Below are positions 30,765 to 41,900 of a stretch of 64,000 nucleotides of DNA, piece by piece; position 1 is the first letter of the stretch, and every line of letters starts with the position of its first letter. The notes under the pieces are model-generated. The model had not been told where the DNA came from. It made no database searches and was given only the letters and a program-made list of their open reading frames with translations. Position numbers and translations under genes: made by a program. Source of the stretch: Varroa destructor (Eukaryota > Arthropoda > Arachnida > Mesostigmata > Varroidae); contig NW_019211457.1 in the NCBI RefSeq assembly GCF_002443255.2, positions 51,004,617-51,068,616 of the forward strand. Reading direction: 5' to 3'.

Positions 30765-32728
30765 ATTTATTTGAGCAACATCCCGTTCTTACAAAGCAAT
30801 AGCGACAAAGATGCCTATAATTATTGATACCGGCCGTAACATTCGACCACGGTCCTTACATATGTGTCCCAACATTCGGCCTAAAGTCATTCTCGCTTAA
30901 CTATGTCTTGTTAATTTTTCAGGCGCGCAAGGTCCCTCGCCTGATTGTCATTCATATTTGTTATAATGAAGCCGCGCGATCGCTCCCTAACATTATTGAT
31001 CCACCGCTCTGTGATACCTACTTTACTTGATCGTACCGAAAATTTTTCGTCGGCTGTTGGAACCGCGTTCGGTGATGCATGCACGTTTTTAACAACCGTC
31101 GAATTAAGAAATGGTCAGTTCGGCGTCCCCTCACATCCAAAGGTACCACCACAAACCTAAGTTTTGGTCTTACTTGGCCGACTATTTCGATTATCCTCAA
31201 ATAGATTAACTTCTCGACTTTAACGAGTCACTTTCCCTTCGCCGCCGCCAATTGGATCTCTTCCAACAAGTAACAGGAGTAGGTCAGGACGACAACCTCA
31301 ATTGTTTCTTTCAGTCCTCTTGAACGATCTCCTAAGCAGCATACCCAGTAAGTGCGATAAATCGCTTTGAAATCAGCAGACATTGCTTCGCCTTCAACAT
31401 AACAAAATCAACTTGTCCAGGACCAAAAGTTATGAAATTCCAAAAAAAAGGCCCACTAGCAGCAAATGACACAAAACACGTTAAAAAAATACGATTAGCG
31501 AACATTGGCATAGCAAGGCCGCTGTTCTTCGTGAGTAGCGTAACAAGCACTTCAATATTAAACTCGTATCAATTGCTTAATGTCGCATCAAACAAATATA
31601 AAAGAATTTCAACACAGTTTAACCGTATAGATTAGACCATGAAGCCTGGTTTTCTCAAAAGAGCGCCAACGTAATAATATATTATAATAATATATGATAT
31701 ATATATATATATATCATAGGTACTAGGAGTCAGGTCGGCTCATTTAAAGTTGAAACTTGGCAGCAGTAGATACGCTACGGATGATTCTGTCACTTTCGTT
31801 TTCGAAATTCTGATGTGGAATTGGTTGATGAAACCTTGCAAAAGTTGAGCAAAACGGATGCATAAGTAGCCATCACATTGTCAATAAATCAAACATTCAT
31901 GACCAAAGAGTTTTAAACCATTTGAAGAAAACTGACCACAAAAAACAGCTAAACGTTAGAGTCCGATGTGGATTGACGCAAAGGAATGTACTCGATCATG
32001 TTTTTACCTGCAAAACTCTGCAGGAATGCAATGAAATCCAGCCATTTCAAAAACGGCTGATTACTGGTTATAAAACTCGGATTACGTACGACACTGAAGT
32101 AAGAGAAAAATATTCTTCACAATCTGTGGCAAAGCCCGAACTGACGCCAATAAAGCTGATGCTAACGTGTTTGGCGGAACGAAATTGTGCACGATGAGCT
32201 GCTGCTCCTCCTGCTGCTTGGCAAAATATGACTGAAAATTGATGCGAATGTTTTTTTTATCAACAACTAACAAAAGTAAAACAAGCCATTAAAAAACCCA
32301 CCGGAACTAGCGGACAGAAGGGGGACGTCTTTCACTTAAATAATGCCAGATCACACACATTTATAGAAGATTTACGATGACCGGAATATAATGCTGCCAA
32401 AAAATGGCATGTATTTATTTGTGTAATAATGTTTGGAAGTTAAAAAAGATATATCTCTTCTAATTTTTCTTTTAAAACCGCTAATATTTTTTTGTACCAC
32501 CAAATATACATTACATCAAAAATTGCTGTTGCATAATTAATAAAGGGAAACAATGGTGAAGGAGATAGCTGCTTACATTGAAAATGCTGACGTGATTGAC
32601 ACCAGTTGATTCTGCCAGTGTTTCCGGAAAACTTATGAGGGCGGACGAGGTTGTGAAATCCTCAAACTCGCTCTTCATTCGACCCTTAAAATCCTTGAGA
32701 AATGTCTCCCGGTTCATGCCGCGTAGTC
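23878..32728 (-). CDS. PRIM2: DNA primase large subunit-like protein, highly divergent (5' end missing)
   Basis: 13 exons, phases matched throughout: 32728-32577, 30602-30543, 30254-30102, 29604-29454, 28585-28491, 28161-27970, 27542-27459, 26950-26870, 26688-26622, 26176-26039, 25845-25746, 24132-23980, 23920-23878 (TAG). About 490 aa found, near human PRIM2 (509). PRIM2 (with PRIM1 and Pol alpha) starts RNA primers, and its C-terminus binds a 4Fe-4S cluster. Alignment by eye: VLSYMEARFVLLESID over the EFENLAIDRVKLLKSVE region; LTLRNGMVTISG over VYLEDGFAYVPLKD; LLPPCI then LLDGLERNNKL, then IVYLMNIGLPLKE over FPPCMRQL..., RENHHL, FLKGIGLTLEQ. Candidate cluster cysteines in order: PPC, QYRC, PFC, ARC. 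The usual IRH-x-(F/Y)-G motif is not preserved. At least one 5' exon is missing. One donor (28491, or 28454) is ambiguous. A divergent paralogue is possible. Confidence 0.6.
24420..25300 (-). mobile_element. Tc1/mariner transposase relic inside a primase-like intron
   Basis: Minus-strand reading, high to low coordinate and across frameshifts: GRPSDCEDVEILTV (linker after the HTH), then WVPHKLTDHQLMNRLHS (the WVPHxL signature), then MVTNGEKCI where MVTGDEKWI is expected, then INYCQQLDCLKQSI, then PQPPYDPDLAAFDY (expected HPPYSPDLAPSDY). Order and spacing fit a nearly full-length mariner. The first catalytic Asp (GDE) has become Asn-Gly-Glu and many stops occur, so it is dead. It lies in the intron between exons 25845-25746 and 24132-23980, same orientation as the host gene. 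Confidence 0.85.
30724..30762. repeat. (TA)n microsatellite
   Basis: Perfect alternating TA tract of about 39 nt, in the long intron of the primase-like gene upstream (transcript sense) of exon 30602-30543. Confidence 0.95.
31790..32330 (+). mobile_element. Second Tc1/mariner relic, opposite strand, in a primase-like intron
   Basis: Plus-strand reading: ELVDETLQKLSKTD, then VLNHLKKTDHKKQLNVRV, then LTQRNVLDHVFTCKTLQ, then RLITGYKTRITYD (expected RLITGDEKWITYD), then VAKPELTPIKLML, then YQQLTKVKQAIK. One frame stays open for about 90 codons through the middle. The catalytic Asp of GDEKW is Tyr, and the DDE C-terminal third is missing. An AT-rich (TA)n stretch at 31700-31716 precedes it. It is antisense to the host gene, in the intron between exons 32728-32577 and 30602-30543. 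Confidence 0.85.
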
Positions 32729-32756
32729 CTTTAACATAATCAATTAGCATTAACAC

Positions 32757-32818
32757 ATTACGAGTTTATAAAAAGTACTGTTAATTAACAATTAACATTG
32801 CTTTTGTAAACTCGTAAT
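32757..32818. repeat. Short inverted repeat, 18-bp arms
   Basis: ATTACGAGTTTATAAAAG at 32757-32774 is repeated inverted at 32801-32818 with two mismatches. The loop contains the small palindrome GTTAATTAAC. On the transcribed strand it sits about 28 nt upstream of the acceptor of primase-like exon 32728-32577. Confidence 0.8.
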
Positions 32819-32819
32819 T

Positions 32820-34589
32820 TAACTGAGTGTTTCAAAAATACATCGAAACAAAAAATATTCAAAAAAATAAAAACTAAAAAGTCGCTTTCAGTACACTAAT
32901 CTCCGCTTACGACGCCCACCATACAGAATCTGGTTAATAGAAAGTTACTGGAAACCTATACTATGTAAAAGTACAATAATAGAAAATGCTTGCTGCAATG
33001 TTTTTTTTTTAAATTAACACAGATCAAGCTGTTATTCATTTTATAAGTCGAGTTTGCTGGATATGGTTCAAGGTCAGATCAACAACCTCAGTCCTACTAA
33101 ACTGTCGGAAACTTTACACGCAGCCCTTTAATGAACATATGGATTGATCTCAAACAATACACACGTCTCTCATTCGTGTTAGGCAATGTAATACTTAGTC
33201 CAGCTGTTTCGCGGCCCGCTCGATACTACGGCAGTGTATATCACATGTCGGCTGAGACAGGAAGACCTTTAACGGGTGGCTCCCAAGCCGTAAACACTCA
33301 GCGAGAATATTATGTACAAATGGCATTCATTGTCTTCATTGCATAGCATTTTATGGAAACCTATAACGCATATATGGCACGAGTTAAATGTGTACTCACA
33401 TGACTATTAACATCCGAATAATCTCAATCACCTATGTTTTGTTTGAAAGCATATGATTTTAAATAAATTAACTAAAATTAAATAAACTTGGTGAAATTTC
33501 GAACAAATAAGTACCTGATGCCCAATATACATAATCAAAGTCTAAGTTTTGATTTTCCAACCAATTGAAATGATGCTTTTGTTATGAATTAATCTTTGAT
33601 TTTTAAAGTGTCTTTAAATTTTTATATTTAGATAACTGGAAGATTTTTTCATTTAAAAATCACATTGTTTGTTGTTTATTTTTTGAGGTTGCTTGTTTGA
33701 AACATACGCTTTATTTATTATAAAATACAGAAACGTACAGGCGGTACTTTCCTCTGCGAGAAGCGTATCCGTAAAGAAGTAACATTGTGTTTGCTTACTT
33801 ATAAGATAATATGAACTAAATAAGTCAAATGTTTTATTACATTTTAAGTTTCTACTCCTTGTAAAATTTAAAATAACATCATTTACAGTCTCTCAAATAA
33901 GCATCTGAATGCCATGATTATTGTCTGATACTAAGCTTAGCGAACGAAAGCTAGGCATAGCTAGAATTACATCATTTTGAATAAATCAAAGCTTGTCAGT
34001 TATATTCTTGTAATTTACACGCCTTAGTTCGACACGCTGACAATACAACGGCTCAATGGTCGCGATAAGCACATAGAGGTATATGTAAAGAAACCTCAGC
34101 GTTGCGAAGATGGGACCAGCACACAACTACCATTCCTGCTTTAGATATGATAGCGATCAACTCATCTCATGTGCAAGCTAGAACTGGAAGTAAATTACAT
34201 AAAATAATATCGTCGCCTAATCGGCATGATGAGAAGAGATAATGTGTTAGATAGTCAGTATAAGCTGGATCGAAAAAGAGTGCTTTTGAAACATTAATTC
34301 CAGCAACTGCTCCCGTACTAAAGTTCATTTTCACTTGGATATAATATACGTGTAATCTATAAGCTAGACTGCCCTGTAATTTAACAATAAAATAATATTA
34401 ATATATAAAATTAAACCAAATCTTTATATCTTCAGGAACGGCTACCTAAGGCTGTCAGACAAAACAGACAGTTTTCTTTTTCTACTGGCATAGTCTGACT
34501 ATATGGTCAAGAGGAAAACCATTTGCAATAACTTGCTTTTAACCTGAGGCGAGAAACTACTATTTACATTTTAAAGTAAACATCTTGGA
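32820..34589. other. No recognisable gene
   Basis: AT-rich. The 5' exon(s) of the primase-like gene should lie in or beyond this stretch on the minus strand, and 33180-33330 is the only segment with noticeably higher GC. I could not define an exon there. Confidence 0.35.
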
Positions 34590-34760
34590 AACATTGACAC
34601 AGGCACCAGTGCTGTCGTTACCACACTTAACTCTGCAGCAGATGAACTCTGTGATGTCACTAAGAGCTATTTAAGTAGCCCCCTACTGACGAAATTTACA
34701 TTGTCTGACGGCAGATCCTCAGTCAGAGTTATAACCACTGAAGTACTCCAATGCACCTAG
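34590..34760 (+). mobile_element. Retropepsin-like protease relic of an LTR-type element
   Basis: A 56-codon open stretch reads NIDTGTSAVVTTL, then SSPLLTKFTLSDGRSSVRV, then stop. Retroviral/retrotransposon aspartic proteases have the active-site triplet D-T/S-G after a hydrophobic residue. About 30-40 residues later they have a strand of the form LxLAxGxxxxV, and here TLSDGRSSVRV fits. No long terminal repeats, gag zinc knuckle or RT were found next to it, so it is a fragment. Other DTG proteases (Ddi1-like) cannot be excluded. Confidence 0.4.
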
Positions 34761-36090
34761 AAAGCATAAGGGATTTTTTTGGTACGCGGTTTTACTTTGC
34801 AATAATTAAACCGTAATTTAGAAATAACTTGATATTCACTAGTATCCTTAAACAAAAATTAATTCTTTTACACCTGGAGCATTTTTGCAGGCAGTGATCG
34901 GCACAACAGCCCTGCTTGTGTCTACAGCTCTATGGCAATGCAAATTTCAGCTTTACTGAGTTAAGCAAACATAGAAGATATCGGAATACTTAAAGCCTAA
35001 CATTTTCAAAACCATACAAACACAGTGCATCAGGAATCCCCAGCTGTTCAAAAAAAATTAGAAAGCGTTGCACTGAATTGCTACAAGTACGTAAAATATT
35101 CGTCGATTAAGTGGAGCATTATGATTATATTAACTACACACTTCCCACAGAAATACTCAAGAATTTTGTGTCAAACAATTATGATACACAATATCGTCTA
35201 TTGCACCTTAGAAAGTCCGCCTCATCTGTTCCACCAATTAATCGTCTTATTTCTAATGAAATAACATTTATAGATAGGAGCAAGTATCCTAGACTTATGT
35301 CGTGCATAGTGCATCGTACGTATTGATAAATGTAAGACAAACTGAAATCTGTGCTTGACGCCTAATACGATATTCCTACACTTTTTGCAACACTTTCTCT
35401 ATATCTCGTGTGCAATTACACAGACATTTTGACACCATTATCACTATTATTATTATTAATGCCGTCAGGTGCAAATGGCTTATTTTTACAAAGAAACTGG
35501 AGCGTTATGTTGTGATTTACGTAAATTTGCAGAGAGGAAAAGGAGCCGGATAGTTCATAATATTCTTAAATTGCATTTATTTAGGAACTAATATATACAT
35601 ACATATATTTAGAGATTTATTTATAGAGAAGCAGGATGATATGTGCACATTATCTGTCTCGACAAAACGAATCAATGTCAAATTTGCAAAAATAAGAAGC
35701 ATGTAACAACATGCAGGGCATGCTACGAACGCTTTGATAAATAAAGATGTCTGATTTAACTAGCATATTTTGCCTACACTATATCCGATTTTGATTAAAA
35801 CGAAAATCTGCTTTCCAAAGTGCTCGAAGTTTATGTTTCAACAATAAAAACGATAGCATTTTGTCTTTACTGCAGTAATAAGCTGTTCGTTTATTACTAA
35901 TAACAAAGCCTTAGTACCAGCATTAGAACTCTGATATAATAGACCGATCAGAGATTATCATCAGTGAGTCCGCACGGTTCTCACAGTATAAGCCAACATT
36001 GCGTACAGGATACGTTGTAAGAGTACACAGACTCGCCTCAACATTGAGCCCGCATACATACAAATAATATGCAATACGTTAAATTTTCAC

Positions 36091-36141
<51 letters not shown>

Positions 36142-36572
36142 ATAAAAGCTTCTTTGTCCTCGTTGCACAATTCATCTGCAAGTACTTTTTAAATTCAGTT
36201 TTTTTTTATATACATACATACTTACCGATCAAGTAACCTATATATTTTACTAGGCTATTGGTTTTTGAACTATTGACAATGAACATATGAAACAGAAAAA
36301 GACGAGGAGCCCTTTTGAAGGCAAGTCATTTTGTAAAGTAGCTCCATAGGATTTTATCTAACTGCGTAGCAACACGTTCCTTCGGTACAATATACATCTT
36401 TTTGTTTCCGTACAAGACAATTCCCCTCTTTGTTGTAATGCACAGAGAGAAGCAACTACGGTAAGCAACTCTGGTTATAAGGTTGCCTTTGAACTATTGT
36501 AGTTTTTTTCGGAAGCTTAACTTTACCTTCCTTGAAGACTGACTACTCTAGACGATCATTTTTTTGATGTAT
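34761..36572. other. Intergenic, AT-rich; 3' flank of FEM-1-like gene
   Basis: Contains a plus-strand open stretch at 35111-35326 that I do not recognise and the (TA)n tract at 36097-36138. The 3' UTR of the FEM-1-like gene lies at its right end. No other signal. Confidence 0.4.
36097..36138. repeat. (TA)n microsatellite
   Basis: Perfect alternating AT tract of about 42 nt, downstream of the FEM-1-like gene. Confidence 0.95.
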
Positions 36573-38909
36573 CTAAACTAATTCAATTTCACGTTTTGTT
36601 TTTGTTCGATGTTTGGCCGCAAGCACAAACAGACCCTTTGGAAGTGTGTTCCAAGTTTCCGGTGTGCATTGGCGCGCTGCCAGGCACTCTAACCGTAATA
36701 CCCGTCGGGGGCTACGTTGGATAATCGGATGGTTGCCAGCATCAAGGTCGCAACAGGCTGCCATGATCGCTCGCTCAAGGATAGGTAGATCTTCGCCACT
36801 CCACTGCGAACATAAAAGGCGCATTAGAGTCGTCAGTTCCTGATTTGTAGCTGCTTCAACTTCTTCTTCGGCAGCGATTGCTTCTACAGCTTCTGCCACT
36901 TCATCTTCTGCTCTATCCGCCGCAGCATCCGCTTCGTTGTTCTCGGGACCTAGTAAAATGACGATTTCACCCTCGTCAGCTTCGTTGGCCTGCTCATCCA
37001 CAATGCCTTGCATTCGGCGTATGGCGGCTGCCACATTCGCGACAGCTCCTTCACCACGAATAATAGCGTTGTTAGCAACATCATTTTCTTCACCATTGTC
37101 ATCGCCACCAATGCCTCTTTCATTAGCCTCATCGGCTTCAGCCATATTGCCCAAGTCATCGTCATAATCATCTTCTTCCTGTTGTGGCAATAGCGGAAGA
37201 ATATTCTGTAGGGCACCACCGTTGATTTCAATCATCAGGTTAGCCTCAATTACGCGGCCAAGTTCATCCACGCCACGAAACTCGACTAGTTGGAGCCCCT
37301 CATCTTCGGCTATATCTAAATCTAAGTTGTCGTCAAATTCGTCATGTTCATGATCGTGATCACATATTTCATGTCCTTTAATTGGCCAAATAAGCTCTTC
37401 AGCATCAATGTAATCCTCAAGTGTAAAGTCTAGCCGAGCACCAATATCTACTAGCATACCAACCAGCTCACGAAGTTCTTGGAATGGCGGCGACATTAGC
37501 ATGACGTCTGCTATATAGCTTAATAGAAGTGACGGCGTTACTTGTGGAGCACGCTTAATCTGCTCTCTCAGTTTGGCTATGTCAAGCTGTTTTAGAAAAT
37601 CGTCGCACCTTGCCGCTCCGATCTCAAGACACCGCATAGCGCCAAAGATGTCTAGTATTTCGAGCCAGTTAGGCTGAGACTGCTGAACGAGGCGTTTCAA
37701 GGAAACTTGAAAAGCGCTTCCAAGAAAGTTTCTATGTGGTGGCTCGATGGTTCCAAACATATCAATAACTTCCGTGAATGTGTTTAAGTATCGAAAAAAC
37801 CAGGTCTCGTCATCGTAAAGAGTGGACGTACCTTCCAACATGATCGGGCCGACTTCATTGGCCAAGATAAGAAAGTAACATTCGCTTAAAAACCGCAGCA
37901 TGCGACCTTCTCGAAGATCTTTTTCTAGCATCTCCACATCCTCAATTCTGGAGAAACATCGACTGTCCGGCATATCCGGAAGCCGTTCCAGCCCATTTTG
38001 TTGACGAACTTCCACCGCTCTCCGAAAGTACGTTAACCCCTCAGCTTGCAACGGGATGATTTTTTGAATACGTTGTAAGCCGACTTCAAGGAGCTCTAAC
38101 GCTGTTGCTGCCTGCTCTGCCGTATGAAGGTTACCTGTAAGAAAGAGTTCAACACAGCTTGCATAGCCCCGAGTGGCGGCTGCGCGCAGAGCACATCTGG
38201 ATACTTGTTGATTGACGTACGGAACACCCGACTCGAAGAGAATTTTCGCCTGAACTGGGAGGTAATCAGTAGTGCTCCAATGTAACGTGACAGCATAGTA
38301 CATATCCTGCGCCGTTGCATCACGCAGACTTTGACCGTGAGCCACAAGCACGTCGAGCACCTGGCGGATAGCTGTCTCGCCTGCGAATGGGTGCATCGCC
38401 AGCCACGACGTCCATGCATCGGGCGTGAGGCCAAGTTTGCTGACAAAGTACTCCACGATCGGAGCGTGTGCGTAATAGATGGCTGTCATCATGAACGAGT
38501 GACGAGGTAGAGGACTGTGAGGATCAACACCCATTTCATCTATGAGGAACTTTACTGCCGCGAGATCACCCGTGCGAGTTGCAACTCCCAGCAACGCTTT
38601 GCCACGCGTTTTTAAATGACAGAACCGAATACGTTCATTGAGGTAGCGATTCCTCACATCGGGTTCAAGTTTTGCAAGTAGAGCTTGAGCAGTTTGGGAT
38701 AGCCGTTCTATGGAGGGGCCCCACTGTGCCCAGGGGTGATGACAAGTAGGCTCATGACTGAGCTGCTCTAGGATGGCGTCCTGGTCCTCCTTAACTCGAC
38801 AATTATTGTGTGGTTCTTTTGTATTAGCCAAGTCGAATAGAAGCTTGTCTTCCGGCGATTCAGGTCCACGAGCGCGTTTTGCAGTTAAGCTTTCCTCATC
38901 TTCAGCCAT
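36573..38909 (-). CDS. FEM-1-like ankyrin protein, intronless CDS, with acidic insert
   Basis: 778 aa from an ATG at 38909. FEM-1 proteins are CUL2 ubiquitin-ligase substrate receptors, with N-terminal ankyrin repeats and a C-terminal VHL/BC box. Seen: KALLGVATRTGDLAAVKFLI (about 104-123) and RAAATRGYASCVELFL (about 242-257) are ankyrin-type helices and others are degenerate. TALELLEVG (about 269-277) matches the FEM-1 EALELLG segment. The block around 319-385 (SRIEDVEMLEKDLREGRML to FFRYLNTFTEVIDMF) follows the FEM-1 helical region. The C-terminus LRLECLAARQ then LPKGLFVLAAKH matches the FEM1B end SLKCLAARAV then IPRTLEEFVGFH. Residues 520-690 are an Asp/Glu-rich, low-complexity insert absent from FEM1B. 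KRARG near residue 11 may be an NLS. A good acceptor (CTATTTCAG) at 38948 suggests a 5' UTR intron. Family assignment is by eye. Confidence 0.6.
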   Translation of the reverse strand: MAEDEESLTAKRARGPESPEDKLLFDLANTKEPHNNCRVKEDQDAILEQLSHEPTCHHPWAQWGPSIERLSQTAQALLAKLEPDVRNRYLNERIRFCHLKTRGKALLGVATRTGDLAAVKFLIDEMGVDPHSPLPRHSFMMTAIYYAHAPIVEYFVSKLGLTPDAWTSWLAMHPFAGETAIRQVLDVLVAHGQSLRDATAQDMYYAVTLHWSTTDYLPVQAKILFESGVPYVNQQVSRCALRAAATRGYASCVELFLTGNLHTAEQAATALELLEVGLQRIQKIIPLQAEGLTYFRRAVEVRQQNGLERLPDMPDSRCFSRIEDVEMLEKDLREGRMLRFLSECYFLILANEVGPIMLEGTSTLYDDETWFFRYLNTFTEVIDMFGTIEPPHRNFLGSAFQVSLKRLVQQSQPNWLEILDIFGAMRCLEIGAARCDDFLKQLDIAKLREQIKRAPQVTPSLLLSYIADVMLMSPPFQELRELVGMLVDIGARLDFTLEDYIDAEELIWPIKGHEICDHDHEHDEFDDNLDLDIAEDEGLQLVEFRGVDELGRVIEANLMIEINGGALQNILPLLPQQEEDDYDDDLGNMAEADEANERGIGGDDNGEENDVANNAIIRGEGAVANVAAAIRRMQGIVDEQANEADEGEIVILLGPENNEADAAADRAEDEVAEAVEAIAAEEEVEAATNQELTTLMRLLCSQWSGEDLPILERAIMAACCDLDAGNHPIIQRSPRRVLRLECLAARQCTPETWNTLPKGLFVLAAKHRTKTKREIELV

Positions 38910-38947
38910 AGCGTTGCGGTGCTTCGTTTTTGAACTTTAGCTCTTCA

Positions 38948-41900
38948 CTGAAATAGAAAATAATACAAATAATAAGCATGATTAATATTTTCACAACTTT
39001 GAAATGACCTTCTTAAAAGTATGGGGTAATTAATATTTATAATAATAACCGTTTAGTATAATCCATTTCACATGCACGCATAGATCCAGAGGTCTTACAG
39101 ATTGCAACCTTACGATCTACAATCTAGATTTAGGATCTAATCTTGTATCTATCCATCTGTCTGTCTGTCTACTCTGCACTAAATATTAACAACCTTGGGC
39201 AGCTATTTTTGTACTATTCGAAACACCTTCTTAGGAATTGATACCGATTTGATTTTTTGGCCAGCTAAGAGTACATTGTGGTGGTAGGAACGCCTGCGGG
39301 TAATGTAGTATTATTAGCTAACGACGCTCCATCAATTATAATAAGGATAAAGTGCACGCTCATAACAAAACAAGGGCAATATCCTCACACTAAATTTGGT
39401 TATAGCTTTCACTTGCGTTTCAATTGTAGCTTTCACATATTATGTAGGTGTATTTTTTGACAGAAAGGTATACGTCCTTCGTCGAACGAACTATAGTCTT
39501 CATTCGCTTGTTACCGTTCGCTTACAGACATGTGAATTCTAACGGCACCATTAGACAATACATGCTTCGTGGTTGGGCGATAAGCTAGGTTGGCTGTAAG
39601 CAAAGCTGAGAAACGGTATTAAGAAGCAGCTAGGCAGAGATGTGGATCTGCGTATAAACCTATCTTATTGTAAGACACCATAGGATTTATACGTGTATGC
39701 TGCCCTTACAGCAGCAGTGATTTAAAAATACACGTTTCCAACGTATCACTTATAAAGAAGGCACGTCATGGTAATATAGGTATTTGAAAAAAATACCAGT
39801 TACCACAATTGCCAATGACACGAAATTTATTTGTAGTTTTTTAAAAACAACCTATCGTGCTAAACTCGATATAAGCAATATATACTTTTATAGAAAATGG
39901 TCGTATAGGATCGATTCTATAGCCACATTTTTTAGCTTGTATAAAAATTACAGAAATATTCAATCATTTTATGATAATTTCACTGCATAACTTATTACAT
40001 ATATATATTACATATGAATAAACAAATAATTGGACGCATTATGGTAGTATCCAAAGTTTCAGTAAAGGCTTACATATAAAAATTGTTCTATCCACTTCAG
40101 CAGCCTCATAGCACTCATAAAACAGGATCTTATAGATTGTTTGTATGAATAAAGGGTATTAGACAGTACTGACATCTGAGATGTATTGCTCCAAAATAAA
40201 AGGATATTAGAGCCTCAGAAGACAGTGTGCAACCAGTCTTCATTCTGTCCCAGTGAAAACAGATGCATCTTTTTACAGAACCAATCTCGTTCTTTTACAA
40301 CAAAAAACGCATTGCACAGTTACGCAGTGGTTAATGTCTTTGACAATGACTGAAGTAATTTAGCAAAATGTAGATAGCAGTGTTTTAGTATGTATTCATT
40401 GGTTTGACTAAATTGTCACCAGTCTACCTAGAACGGTGATAAACCACCCACTACTTGCCCGCGGTCATACTCGTCAGCAAACAGAGTTGTCTCTGTTACT
40501 GGGTGAAAGGACGGCAAATGGACCGACAAACATGCCCCACATGTTAGTTCGCACTTACTGCCAAACCTAGAATAATCAAGTTCTAACCGAACGCTTGCTT
40601 CAGCTAGATGTATGTACACAAGTTACAACAAATAGCTACCTTGTCTCACAGTTTATGAAACGATAGAAAGAAAACTATGCAAAAGATCAAAAGTATAGTA
40701 CCTACGGGTTTTATCACCCTTTGTTGTCACGACACCTGCTGATGTAACTCGACACTAAAGAAAAGTCCAACTACTTTTAACCATGTAACATAAGAGATGG
40801 TTACACATAAGAAAAGTATTATCTTATTAAAGATTATAAATTAGCTTATACTTTCTTATTACATTTGAATTCCACATTCAAACAAAAGAAATAATTACGA
40901 TATGATAGTGACTAGTAAAACATCACAACACTGTTCGTGGAGGAACGGGCTTATTAAAAACCCTCTCATTTTAAGTATACTGGCTGATTTCGACTGTTGC
41001 CTTGCGAATTAGGTTTAAATGCTTGGTAAACAGTAACACACAATCGTATTAACTGAATAAAATTATACATTTAAGATGTAATCATTAATACATCTTAAAT
41101 CATTAATACAGCAACCTGAAAGTCGCGACTAATTCTTTCTAATAACTTTCTGGCTAATTCATAACATAATATCAAAACCTTCCTCAAAAACAGTATAATA
41201 ATATCAAAAAATCATAATGCGTCCAAAACCTGTCCATTATGCACAAGATGATTGCTTTAGCTGGCAATTAGACCGAAGCTACGGTGGATATTTTAAACAT
41301 TATCTCAAATTCACTGCAAATCAACAGATGTGGCAGTAAGCATCCAGATTACTCTGACGTGATACAGATTACCTGTTGTGACGACTGAACTTTGACCAAA
41401 GGCAGGTATGGTTTCGCTCCTGAACGGTATCTTTGTACCTAGCAAGGACAAATTGACGTTTCTGCATTTGCTTAATTAAACAATCGAATTAAAAATGCCA
41501 CGTCGACTACTCACCGTCTAAAAAGACTTGGGATTTCACTCCAGTATATCCGTTTCACAAGAAATTCAACTTTTTTTTACTAGCCGAAGGAGCACACTAC
41601 TCGAACACTCATAGCTTGCAAAGGTCACAATACACTTTTTTCCTTATAATTTGTTAACTTTTCTGAATACTAACTTACTGCCAACTGCATTAACTGCAGC
41701 AGCAGCAGTAGCATTTGAACGGTATTTTTCTTATGCTGTAGTCCAGCTAGCAGACGACATATAGCCCAAAGGGTTTTCTTTTTTGTGCTGCTAGCCTGCT
41801 AGCAGACGACGAATATTCCTAGGGCGTTCGAGAACGATAACAATAGTAATACGGTGTAATAAATGAATTGTGTCGATTTAGACATTGGCGGCGTTGCAAG

